From positions 1-47,956 of the forward strand of contig JAABRH010000006.1 in assembly GCA_011391015.1 (NCBI GenBank): DNA of 47,956 nt, read 5' to 3'. Source of the stretch: Sulfurovum sp. Its GTDB lineage: Bacteria; Campylobacterota; Campylobacteria; Campylobacterales; Sulfurovaceae. Under the pieces are notes generated by a model. That model was given only the letters and a program-made list of their open reading frames with translations. It was not told the DNA's origin and did no database searches. The position numbers and the translations under genes are program-made. Shown one piece after another: positions 24,853 through 31,054 of the stretch; positions within the stretch are counted from its first letter, which is position 1; every line of letters begins with the position of its first letter.

Positions 24853-25017
24853 ATGGAACTTTTAATCGTAATACCTTTTTGTCTGTTTGCGCTGGTTACT
24901 GTTGTGGGTGGCTACGTTTATATGTTTTTGCATGTGATGCGGTCTGATCCGAGAGAGTTGGAATTTAGAGAAAATTTGGGGCAGGACAACCGACTCGTTC
25001 CTCACACTTACAAGTAA
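24853..25017 (+). CDS. Small single-helix membrane protein, 54 residues
   Basis: This short frame is preceded by TTTGGAGAAAAT, a good ribosome-binding site. It encodes one hydrophobic helix at about residues 3-26 (LIVIPFCLFALVTVVGGYVY), then a short charged tail with RSDPRELEF and NRLVPHTYK. It ends 4 bp before the nhaA ATG, so it is probably co-transcribed and possibly translationally coupled. I do not recognise a family. The tight spacing, ribosome-binding site and membrane pattern argue that it is real. Confidence 0.65.
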   Translation: MELLIVIPFCLFALVTVVGGYVYMFLHVMRSDPRELEFRENLGQDNRLVPHTYK

Positions 25018-25021
25018 ACCT

Positions 25022-26356
25022 ATGAAGATTTATGCACCTTGGCAGAAGCAGTTTGAAAAAATAGCCACGCCTTTTGAAGCCTTTTTGCATGCACAGACCA
25101 CGACAGGTGTTATCTTGCTGTGTATGACTATCGTAGCACTTTTTCTTGCCAATACACCCCTTTTTGAAAACTATGTGCACTTTTTTCACACAAAGATAGA
25201 TATTGTTGTGGGCGAATGGAGGCTTTCACACAGCATACACCATTGGATAAATGATGCACTGATGGCGATTTTTTTCTTCCTTATAGGGTTGGAGATCAAA
25301 CGTGAAATCTCAGTAGGGGAACTCTCAGATCTTAAAGTAGCTATACTGCCTATTTTGGCTGCTTTAGGTGGTATGGTGATTCCTGCATTGATTTATATGG
25401 GCATCAATGCAGGAACAGAGGGTGCAGTCGGCTGGGGCATCCCTATGGCTACAGATATTGCATTTGCTATTAGTGCTTTGGTGATTTTGGGTAAGCGTGT
25501 ACCGACTGCCTTGGTGACTTTTTTGGTGGCATTGGCGATTGTGGATGACTTGGGGGCGGTGGTAGTGATAGCACTTTTTTACACCCAAAAGATTTATCTA
25601 ACTTCCTTGGCTTTGGCTGGAGTGATGTTTTTATTGATGATTGTGATGAACCGTTTAGGCATACGCAAGGTGTTGCCGTATTTTATCGTTGGGGTTGTGA
25701 TGTGGTTTTTTATGCTCCAATCAGGCGTGCATGCAACCATTGCAGGGGTCATCGCTGCGCTCTCCATTCCCTCTATGCCAAGAAGAGACCCTCACGATTT
25801 GAGAGCAGGGCTTGAAGATTTGCTCGTTAAGTTTGATGCTGAGCCAAGCGTGGGCAATCATGCGATGAACGAGACGCAAAAAGCCATACTTACACAAATC
25901 AAAAAAAGAATCAGCAGTGTAGAAACGCCTGCCGCCAAACTTGAGCATGACTTGCATCTGCCTGTCTCCATCATTATCATCCCGTTGTTTGCGCTTGCCA
26001 ATGCAGGGATAAGTATCGACTTTGGTTCTATGGGTGAGACACTCTTGCAACCTGTCTCTTTGGGCATCATCGCAGGTTTGGTGTTGGGTAAAGTATTGGG
26101 TATCTTTGGTGTGGCATGGCTGGCGATACGGCTTAACATTGCAACACTTCCAAAACAGAGTACGATGAGCCAGATTTTTGGTGTGGCATTTTTGGGAGGT
26201 ATCGGGTTTACGATGTCTATCTTTGTGGCAGATCTGGCATTTGCAAGCAATCCCGAACTCATCTTTCAGGCCAAAGTAGGCATCTTGGCAGCCTCTTTGT
26301 TTGCTGGGGTGGTTGGGTATCTGTGGCTCAGGTTTGTCGCCAAAGCTAGCAACTAA
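25022..26356 (+). CDS. nhaA: Na+/H+ antiporter NhaA
   Basis: This 444-residue protein has about twelve transmembrane helices and the NhaA signatures. PMATDIAFAISALVILG carries the aspartate equivalent to E. coli D133, and ALAIVDDLGAVVVIALFY carries the DD pair equivalent to D163/D164, which bind Na+ and protons. GLEIKREISVGEL is also conserved. NhaA exchanges two protons for one Na+ and protects against salt and alkaline pH. A charged insert at about 255-310 lengthens it relative to the E. coli protein (388). It follows the 54-residue membrane protein by 4 bp and is followed by an ArsC/Spx-like gene at 18 bp. Confidence 0.95.
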   Translation: MKIYAPWQKQFEKIATPFEAFLHAQTTTGVILLCMTIVALFLANTPLFENYVHFFHTKIDIVVGEWRLSHSIHHWINDALMAIFFFLIGLEIKREISVGELSDLKVAILPILAALGGMVIPALIYMGINAGTEGAVGWGIPMATDIAFAISALVILGKRVPTALVTFLVALAIVDDLGAVVVIALFYTQKIYLTSLALAGVMFLLMIVMNRLGIRKVLPYFIVGVVMWFFMLQSGVHATIAGVIAALSIPSMPRRDPHDLRAGLEDLLVKFDAEPSVGNHAMNETQKAILTQIKKRISSVETPAAKLEHDLHLPVSIIIIPLFALANAGISIDFGSMGETLLQPVSLGIIAGLVLGKVLGIFGVAWLAIRLNIATLPKQSTMSQIFGVAFLGGIGFTMSIFVADLAFASNPELIFQAKVGILAASLFAGVVGYLWLRFVAKASN

Positions 26357-26374
26357 TTTACAAAGGATAACAGT

Positions 26375-26713
26375 ATGACCGTGTACGGCATTAAGACCTG
26401 CTCCAGTGTAGGCAAGGCAATCAAATTTATGAAAGACAAAGACATCGCGTTTGATTTTGTGGACTACAAAAAAGAAAAGGTTGATGAAGTAAAAATACGC
26501 GACTGGCTTACCAAAGTTGATTTGGCAGTCCTTTTTAATGCTAAAGGAACAAAGTACAGAGACCTCAAACTCAAAGAGCTCAATCTGGATGATGAAGGCA
26601 AAATCACATGGATGGTGAAAGAGAACTATCTCATCAAACGACCTGTTATTGAGTATGGTGAAGGCAAGGTGCTGGTCGGGTACAATGAAGAGCAGTACAA
26701 TCACACATTTTAA
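26375..26713 (+). CDS. ArsC/Spx-family thioredoxin-fold protein
   Basis: This 112-residue protein fits the ArsC/Spx/YffB family: MTVYGIKTCSSVGKAIKFM with Cys9 at the active site, then LFNAKGTKYRDLKL and the IKRPVIEY segment that contains the conserved cis-proline. The motif is CSS, so there is only one active-site cysteine, as in YffB and in Spx relatives rather than CXXC reductases. The function could be a glutathione-dependent reductase or a regulator; genuine arsenate reduction is doubtful because the arsenate-binding arginines are not obvious. AAAGGATAA lies before the ATG. Confidence 0.83.
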   Translation: MTVYGIKTCSSVGKAIKFMKDKDIAFDFVDYKKEKVDEVKIRDWLTKVDLAVLFNAKGTKYRDLKLKELNLDDEGKITWMVKENYLIKRPVIEYGEGKVLVGYNEEQYNHTF

Positions 26714-26725
26714 TAGTGAATCGCT

Positions 26726-27169
26726 ATGCCAAATATCCAAAAAGTAGATGTTGAAGCAAAACAGTTAAAGGGTTTGAAAATAAGAACCTGCAATGCCGAT
26801 GAGTGCTCCCCAGAGACTCAAAAGATAGGCGCCTTATGGGGTCAGTTTATAGGTACATATGCGCCTTCATTTCCCCACTATGGTGTCTACTTCAACTATG
26901 AGTCTGACTTTAGAGGGATGTATGACCTGCTGGCAGGTGTTGAGAGTGGCTGTGATGGCTGCCCCGATACCGTACAGATTCAAGAAGGAAGATACCTGAA
27001 GTTTAGTACAAAAGGTGAACTCCATGAAGCGGTGATGCAGTGCTGGAAGCAGATTTGGGCGTATTTTGAAGACCCCAGTGTAGATGAAAGACGCGCGTAT
27101 GAGACAGATTTTGAAGTGTACAGTTCACCTACTGAGGTAGCTGTTTATGTCGGAGTACACTACTTTTAG
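26726..27169 (+). CDS. GyrI-like/AraC effector-binding domain protein
   Basis: This 147-residue protein is a stand-alone GyrI-like (SHS2, BacR effector-binding) domain. Its landmarks are the N-terminal VEAKQLKGLKIRT strand, IGALWGQF helix, HYGVYFNYESDFRGMYDLLAGVE and a C-terminal acidic YETDFEVYS segment typical of this fold. There is no DNA-binding domain, so it probably binds a small molecule or another protein. It follows the ArsC-like gene by 12 bp. Function not assigned. Confidence 0.8.
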   Translation: MPNIQKVDVEAKQLKGLKIRTCNADECSPETQKIGALWGQFIGTYAPSFPHYGVYFNYESDFRGMYDLLAGVESGCDGCPDTVQIQEGRYLKFSTKGELHEAVMQCWKQIWAYFEDPSVDERRAYETDFEVYSSPTEVAVYVGVHYF

Positions 27170-27243
27170 GCGAGCTATTTAGCTCAAAAGTGATACACTA
27201 ATACACTGAATTCTGCAAATCCACACCATATAATTAGGACACT

Positions 27244-27924
27244 ATGTTAGATAAATTGAAAAAAAATTCCGGAAAGTTTTTTACTGTTGTTATTGTGGCT
27301 TTTATTCTCTTGATTGTCTATGTACTGTATCACGCTCCTGGAGAGGGGATTGAAGATAAGTTTATACAACTGTTAAAAACGCATGGCTATATTATCCTTT
27401 TTGTATGGAGTATACTTGAAGGTGAAGCGGGGCTCATCATGGCTGGACTCATGTCTCACACCGGAGATATGAATCTCTTTTTAGCCATATTTATAGCAGG
27501 TATTGGCGGCTTTGTGGGAGATCAGATCTATTTTTATATCGGAAGATTTAACAAGCCCTATGTGCATAAAAAGTTTAAAGGTCAAAGAAGAAAGGTAGCT
27601 TTGGCGCATATTTTACTCAAAAAATACGGCTGGCCGATTATCTTTGTGCAACGCTATATGTATGGGATGCGAACCATTATCCCTATCTCTATCGGTCTTA
27701 CCCGATATGATGCGAAGACTTTTGCTATCATCAATCTAGTCAGCGCATGGTGCTGGGCGGCGATAACCATTTTGTTAGCGTGGTATTTTGGTGAGCAGTT
27801 GTTGCAGCTTATTGCCTGGGCAAAAGCACACTGGTATTTTGCGGTGCCTTTTGTGGTTGTTGTGGGTGGCGGATTGTTTTACTATTTTCATCGTGCCACG
27901 CAAAAAATACGCTATAGTACTTAG
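27244..27924 (+). CDS. DedA-family membrane protein
   Basis: This 226-residue protein has an extra N-terminal helix (about 12-30) and then the DedA/SNARE-associated domain: ILEGEAGLIMAGLMSHTG with the acidic residues of the family, FVGDQIYFYIGR, and QRYMYGMRTIIPISIGLTRYD with the essential arginines. DedA proteins are membrane transporters; the UptA/PopT branch recycles undecaprenyl phosphate, others affect membrane potential. A TATAAT is at 27229-27234. The gene is convergent with the DUF4382 lipoprotein gene downstream, with a hairpin between them. Confidence 0.9.
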   Translation: MLDKLKKNSGKFFTVVIVAFILLIVYVLYHAPGEGIEDKFIQLLKTHGYIILFVWSILEGEAGLIMAGLMSHTGDMNLFLAIFIAGIGGFVGDQIYFYIGRFNKPYVHKKFKGQRRKVALAHILLKKYGWPIIFVQRYMYGMRTIIPISIGLTRYDAKTFAIINLVSAWCWAAITILLAWYFGEQLLQLIAWAKAHWYFAVPFVVVVGGGLFYYFHRATQKIRYST

Positions 27925-28033
27925 TAAATGTTTGTAAGGTGAGTTTAAAGCATAGAGTCGGCAGATAACACGCTTCATAAATGGGGAATGAGCCAGTGGG
28001 TAAAGCAACCGTAATAGGTAAGTGTTTGAGAAT

Positions 28034-28059
28034 TTCAGACTTCATTGAAGAAGTCTGAA
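28034..28059. terminator. Hairpin between convergent dedA and DUF4382 genes, probable shared terminator
   Basis: TTCAGACTTC (28034-28043) and GAAGTCTGAA (28050-28059) form a perfect 10-bp stem with a six-base loop. It lies between the ends of two convergent genes, 9 bp from the DUF4382 stop codon. Neither side has a clear run of T, so the terminator call is tentative. Confidence 0.55.
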
Positions 28060-28067
28060 GTGAGAGA

Positions 28068-29003
28068 TTAGAGTGTATTGTCTGATGTATTTACATCGAC
28101 TGTTGTTGTTTCACCTGTAGAGACTTGGATCCCGTCTATCATGTCAACAACGCCACTAAATACATTTTCTATATAGAGTGCGGTGATAAGACTGTAGCTC
28201 CCTTCTTCCAAGAAAGCCAACGTAAAATTGCCATCAGTCATAGCTACATCACCACTGCTAATTGAATTTCCAAATATAATCCCATCACTGTTTTCATCTA
28301 ATTCATCTTCACTGTAGGCACCATTTTCATAGGTATATACTACCAAAGACTCAGTCGTAGCATTATAGTCTGCTACATCAACTACGGTCCCGTTGATCAT
28401 ACCTGAAAGTTCAGTCACAACCAATCGGATAACTGGTTTCAAACTATATGATCCGTTTCCTTTAACTACAATTGATTTGTGCACATCGAAATCTGCAGTG
28501 ACTGCAATTTTTGCATTTGCCGTGATGTCAAATGCACCTTTGCCTTTATAGCCGCTTTGCCCACCGCTTGGAACAAATAATGGCTCAGATGTTCCATCTG
28601 CAAATGTTATATTGCAATCCGGATTAGCTTTCACTTCCGATTCTTTTGTAGGAGCAGCTAATATAAAACGGATCTCTGTATAGTGCCCTGCTGGCAATAT
28701 CATATCGCCCAAGTGGAGTGATTTACCATTTTGAAGATCAAGAAGGTTAAAAGTCTGAGGTTCAAAATCATCCGCAGTAGTCCAGTTTCCATCGTGATTG
28801 TATTCGATGCCTATAACGGCAATATTGACTTCTGTTACATTGTCTTCTAATTGTGGTGGCGCATCAGTCATACTGAGTGATAAAACACCGGTTGAGGCAG
28901 TAGTAGCTGTGGCAGCAGTATCGCCTCCGCCTCCACATCCAGAGATGAGTGTCATGAGTGTGAGTGATAGTGCAATTCCTATCAGTTTATGAAAAATATT
29001 CAT
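28068..29003 (-). CDS. DUF4382 surface lipoprotein under c-di-GMP riboswitch control
   Basis: This 311-residue protein has a lipoprotein signal ending LISGC (Cys23), then a Gly-rich and Ala/Thr-rich linker. The DUF4382 domain follows (about 38-200), recognised by GVLSLSMTDAPP, VNIAVIGIEYN, FNLLDLQNGK and LPAGHYTEIRFIL. The C-terminal part (about 205-311) resembles carboxypeptidase-regulatory or CNA-B-like beta repeats with GTVVDVADYN and VAMTDGNFTLAFLEEGSYSL. The function of DUF4382 is unknown; the protein should be anchored in the outer membrane or on the surface. AAAGGA precedes the ATG. Its about 300-base leader contains two tandem GEMM-I riboswitch motifs, implying that its amount follows cyclic-di-GMP. 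Confidence 0.85.
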   Translation of the reverse strand: MNIFHKLIGIALSLTLMTLISGCGGGGDTAATATTASTGVLSLSMTDAPPQLEDNVTEVNIAVIGIEYNHDGNWTTADDFEPQTFNLLDLQNGKSLHLGDMILPAGHYTEIRFILAAPTKESEVKANPDCNITFADGTSEPLFVPSGGQSGYKGKGAFDITANAKIAVTADFDVHKSIVVKGNGSYSLKPVIRLVVTELSGMINGTVVDVADYNATTESLVVYTYENGAYSEDELDENSDGIIFGNSISSGDVAMTDGNFTLAFLEEGSYSLITALYIENVFSGVVDMIDGIQVSTGETTTVDVNTSDNTL

Positions 29004-29049
29004 AGGTATCCTTTTAGCGTAATTGGATGTTGCACAAAAGAAGTAAGAT

Positions 29050-29133
29050 TCATTTTGGCAGCCTGGCGATCTTCATGTGAAGACCCATAGCTTTCCGTCC
29101 TTGTTTCACAACAAGTTTGGCACAACAAAATAA
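29050..29133 (-). ncRNA. Cyclic-di-GMP-I (GEMM-I) riboswitch, proximal copy
   Basis: Read on the minus strand, this segment shows the landmarks of the GEMM-I aptamer in order. They are a P1 arm UUAUUUUG pairing with CAAAAUGA at the end; a CAAAC element; a hairpin CUUGUU-GUGA-AACAAG capped by a GNRA tetraloop; the core GGACGGAAAGC; a second hairpin GGUCUUC-ACAU-GAAGAUC; and the closing AGGCUGCC. Aligned with Vibrio Vc2, the ligand-contact positions G20, A47 and C92 are all kept. It ends about 47 bases before the DUF4382 ATG with no obvious terminator after it, so translational control is possible. Confidence 0.85.
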
Positions 29134-29168
29134 GTTGAATTAAATACTGTTTGAAGTCAAAACAGGCA

Positions 29169-29200
29169 GAAAAAAGGCGGAATGATACATATACACACCT
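29169..29200 (-). terminator. Possible attenuator between the two riboswitches
   Basis: On the minus strand AGGUG and CGCCU can pair around a 16-base loop, followed directly by a run of Us. It lies just after the distal riboswitch and might be its expression platform. The stem is short, so the call is weak. Confidence 0.3.
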
Positions 29201-29205
29201 ATAAG

Positions 29206-29288
29206 TATTAGCAGCCTAGAGATCTTAAAGTGAAGACCCATGGATTCGCGTCCCCCTCTTCGCAACAAGTTTAGTATCACAAATAATA
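29206..29288 (-). ncRNA. Cyclic-di-GMP-I (GEMM-I)-like riboswitch, distal copy
   Basis: This segment repeats the order of landmarks in the proximal copy: a short P1 (UAUUA/UAAUA), UAAAC, a hairpin loop with GCGA, the core GGGACGCGAAUCC, a hairpin GGUCUU/AAGAUC and the closing AGGCUGC. Against Vc2 the G20 position is A and the A47 position is G, while the C92 equivalent is kept. The first hairpin stem is weak. It may have altered ligand preference or may be decaying. It starts about 10 bases after the predicted transcription start. Confidence 0.7.
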
Positions 29289-29304
29289 TTTAAAATATCT
29301 CTTT

Positions 29305-29332
29305 ACTATAACTCTAATATTATACAGGACAA
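29305..29332 (-). promoter_or_regulatory. Candidate promoter of the riboswitch-DUF4382 transcript
   Basis: On the minus strand a TTGTCC -35 box (29332-29327) and a TATAGT -10 box (29310-29305) are separated by 16 bp. Transcription would begin near 29298, directly in front of the distal riboswitch. The remaining spacer up to 29490 is AT-rich and shows nothing else recognisable. Confidence 0.55.
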
Positions 29333-29490
29333 GAGATTAAATCTTCAATAACTTCTAATGCAAATGTACTTTTGGGGTATGGATATTTTAAGAATGATTT
29401 CTTAAGCTATTCTGTGTGCAGAGATTTGGAAAATATTGCAAAAATGGTGTTCTGTGCATGATACAGATTGGCACTTATAGTGTACTGCAC

Positions 29491-30775
29491 CTACAACTCA
29501 TTTGCCGTTTTAATGATATCTAGTCCAAAACGTGTTCTTAAATCATGTGTATTTTGATGTAATTGTTTTTCTTTACTGTCATCATTAAACTCGATCAGAG
29601 AAAGTGTCTTTAGCTTGAGTGAAGAAAAATTTGAAACACTTAATGTAAGTTTTACAGCACCCTTCTTTGTAAGCGATATAGCTTCATACATTTGCGCAAA
29701 CATGGCTTTGAAAAGTGTTTCATAAAATATTCTGTCTACCGTGAGTGTCTTTTTAACCTTGACGCCATATTCATACCCTATCTTCAAATAGTAGCTTGTA
29801 GGATTTGCTTCTATAGCCATCACCATATAGATGATGTGCCTTGCCATGACCATCATACGTCTATTTATCTCATTTGTATTATAGATGGCATCAAAAGTGC
29901 GGCTAATGCCTATGGACTTTCTCTCTTCTTTGATCCTGATACCTTCATGGTCTGTTTCGGTAACTCGTCGATAAAGTTGTATGCCGGGTTTTTTCCATGA
30001 TTCAAAAAGGATTTTGTGTCTTTTTACATCACTCATTGTGGAAATGTAACGTTCTTCCAGCCTTTTTTTGAAAACCTTTTCCTATGCCGGGAAATGCCTT
30101 GATGGGAATATTTTCTATATAGGCATCTATATCTTTCGCTTCATACACACCGTAAGGCTTTGCGGACTCTGTTGCAAGTTTGGCTATCCATTTTGATTTT
30201 GAGATACCTATGGAGACAGGAATGTCAAAATGTGCAAGTATCTTTGCCTGCAACTCCTTGCAGAAATCGTACACTTTCTCCTCTTGTATTCATCCGTTGA
30301 CATCACCAAAAAACTCATCGATACTATATTGTTCCACCAAAGGGATGTGAGCCATCATGAAGGCATGTATTTTGTGGGAAAGTTTATGATAGAGCGGATA
30401 GTTCGAAGGAATCACTTTCATTTGGGGACACAGCTGCAAAGCTTGTGCGATGGGCATAGCGGTTTTTACCCCGTAAGCTCTAGCCTCATAGCTGGCAGTG
30501 GTCACAATGTCTCGTATCTTTTTTCTTCCCTCTGCTTCCTCTACAAAATAAGACTCAAACTTTTTCTTTTTGCCACTATGAAATACAGGGGTGACAAATG
30601 CGCCTGAGTTGTCGTACATCAGTTTGATACAGGTATGTTTTTTGTTAAATATCTCAAGATCACTCCGGCTGCCTACGGCAATGGGTATGACTTTAAGTCT
30701 GTGGTCCACAAAACGCTCAGCAGAAGCAAAAAAACTATCTATGTCTATATGTAAAAACAAAGATCTGCCCTCCAT
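29491..30775 (-). pseudogene. Y-family DNA polymerase (DinB/UmuC-like), broken by one stop codon and one frameshift
   Basis: Three pieces read in order as one Y-family translesion polymerase of about 427 residues. The first (30775-30290) has the catalytic HIDIDSFFASAERF and YSIDEFFGDV motifs. The second (to about 30070), in the same frame after an in-frame TGA at 30292-30290, has GISKSKWIAKLATESAKPYG and the helix-hairpin-helix FPGIGKGF. The third (ending 29491), one frame over, carries the little-finger domain with FESWKKPGIQLY and ends in RTRFGLDII. The TGA probably replaces TGG. The shift is in a seven-base homopolymer at 30063-30069; six bases would restore QKRLEERY. It is most likely a pseudogene; a sequencing error could explain the shift but less easily the stop. 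Confidence 0.85.
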
Positions 30776-30875
30776 GAACTATAGATATAGCAAGTATATC
30801 ACCCTTCAAACTTCCTCCTCAAATATATGACGTATTGCCATACTTTTCATTTTTCAGTATGAGGCCAATGTTACA

Positions 30876-30893
30876 ATATTGCTTTTTCAATAT
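30876..30893. repeat. Palindrome ATATTG-N6-CAATAT, upstream copy
   Basis: ATATTG (30876-30881) and CAATAT (30888-30893) are perfect inverted halves around CTTTTT; the pairing extends by one more A-T on the outside. The same palindrome recurs 107 bp downstream. It is centred about 72 bp upstream of the predicted transcription start, a position typical of an upstream operator. Confidence 0.6.
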
Positions 30894-30982
30894 TATTTAT
30901 CATAAGGTTAAGTTTTATTTAACACCCACTTAATACTTATGATATATAATTAAAATGGATTGTTTTTAACAATAGAGGGGGG

Positions 30983-31000
30983 ATATTGGTTTTCCAATAT
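30983..31000. repeat. Palindrome ATATTG-N6-CAATAT, downstream copy
   Basis: ATATTG (30983-30988) and CAATAT (30995-31000) surround GTTTTC, so the stem gains one extra G-C pair inward. It lies about 35 bp downstream of the predicted transcription start, in the leader. It could be a second operator or an RNA hairpin. Confidence 0.6.
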
Positions 31001-31054
31001 TAATGAGGCGAGGCATGGTGTGTCTTAAACATTATTTGAATAAAAGGAAGAAGA

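Larger units (their letters stand above)
30776..31054 (+). promoter_or_regulatory. Regulatory region of the multihaem cytochrome gene
   Basis: This spacer separates the broken polymerase gene from the cytochrome gene. It holds a TATAAT -10 box at 30945-30950 (start near 30957) without a clear -35, flanked by two copies of the palindrome ATATTG-N6-CAATAT at 30876-30893 and 30983-31000, listed separately. AAAGGAAGAAG precedes the ATG at 31055. No riboswitch like those upstream of the DUF4382 gene was found here. Confidence 0.6.

Noticed and set aside
25721-26740. Long 339-residue frame antisense to nhaA
   Set aside because: The translation is Cys/His-rich with no domain, and the plus strand encodes a clear NhaA and ArsC-like protein.
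27981-28058. 25-residue frame between dedA and the DUF4382 gene
   Set aside because: No ribosome-binding site, and its end is just the arms of the hairpin at 28034-28059.
30063-30072. dnaX-like slippery sequence A-AAA-AAG in the broken polymerase gene (minus strand)
   Set aside because: A -1 shift there leads to an early stop; the frame needed is reached only by +1 or by losing one base, so programmed -1 frameshifting does not explain it.
30290-30292. TGA in the polymerase gene as selenocysteine or recoded tryptophan
   Set aside because: No selenocysteine hairpin or selenoprotein context, TGA is used as a normal stop in many genes here, and a second lesion is present.
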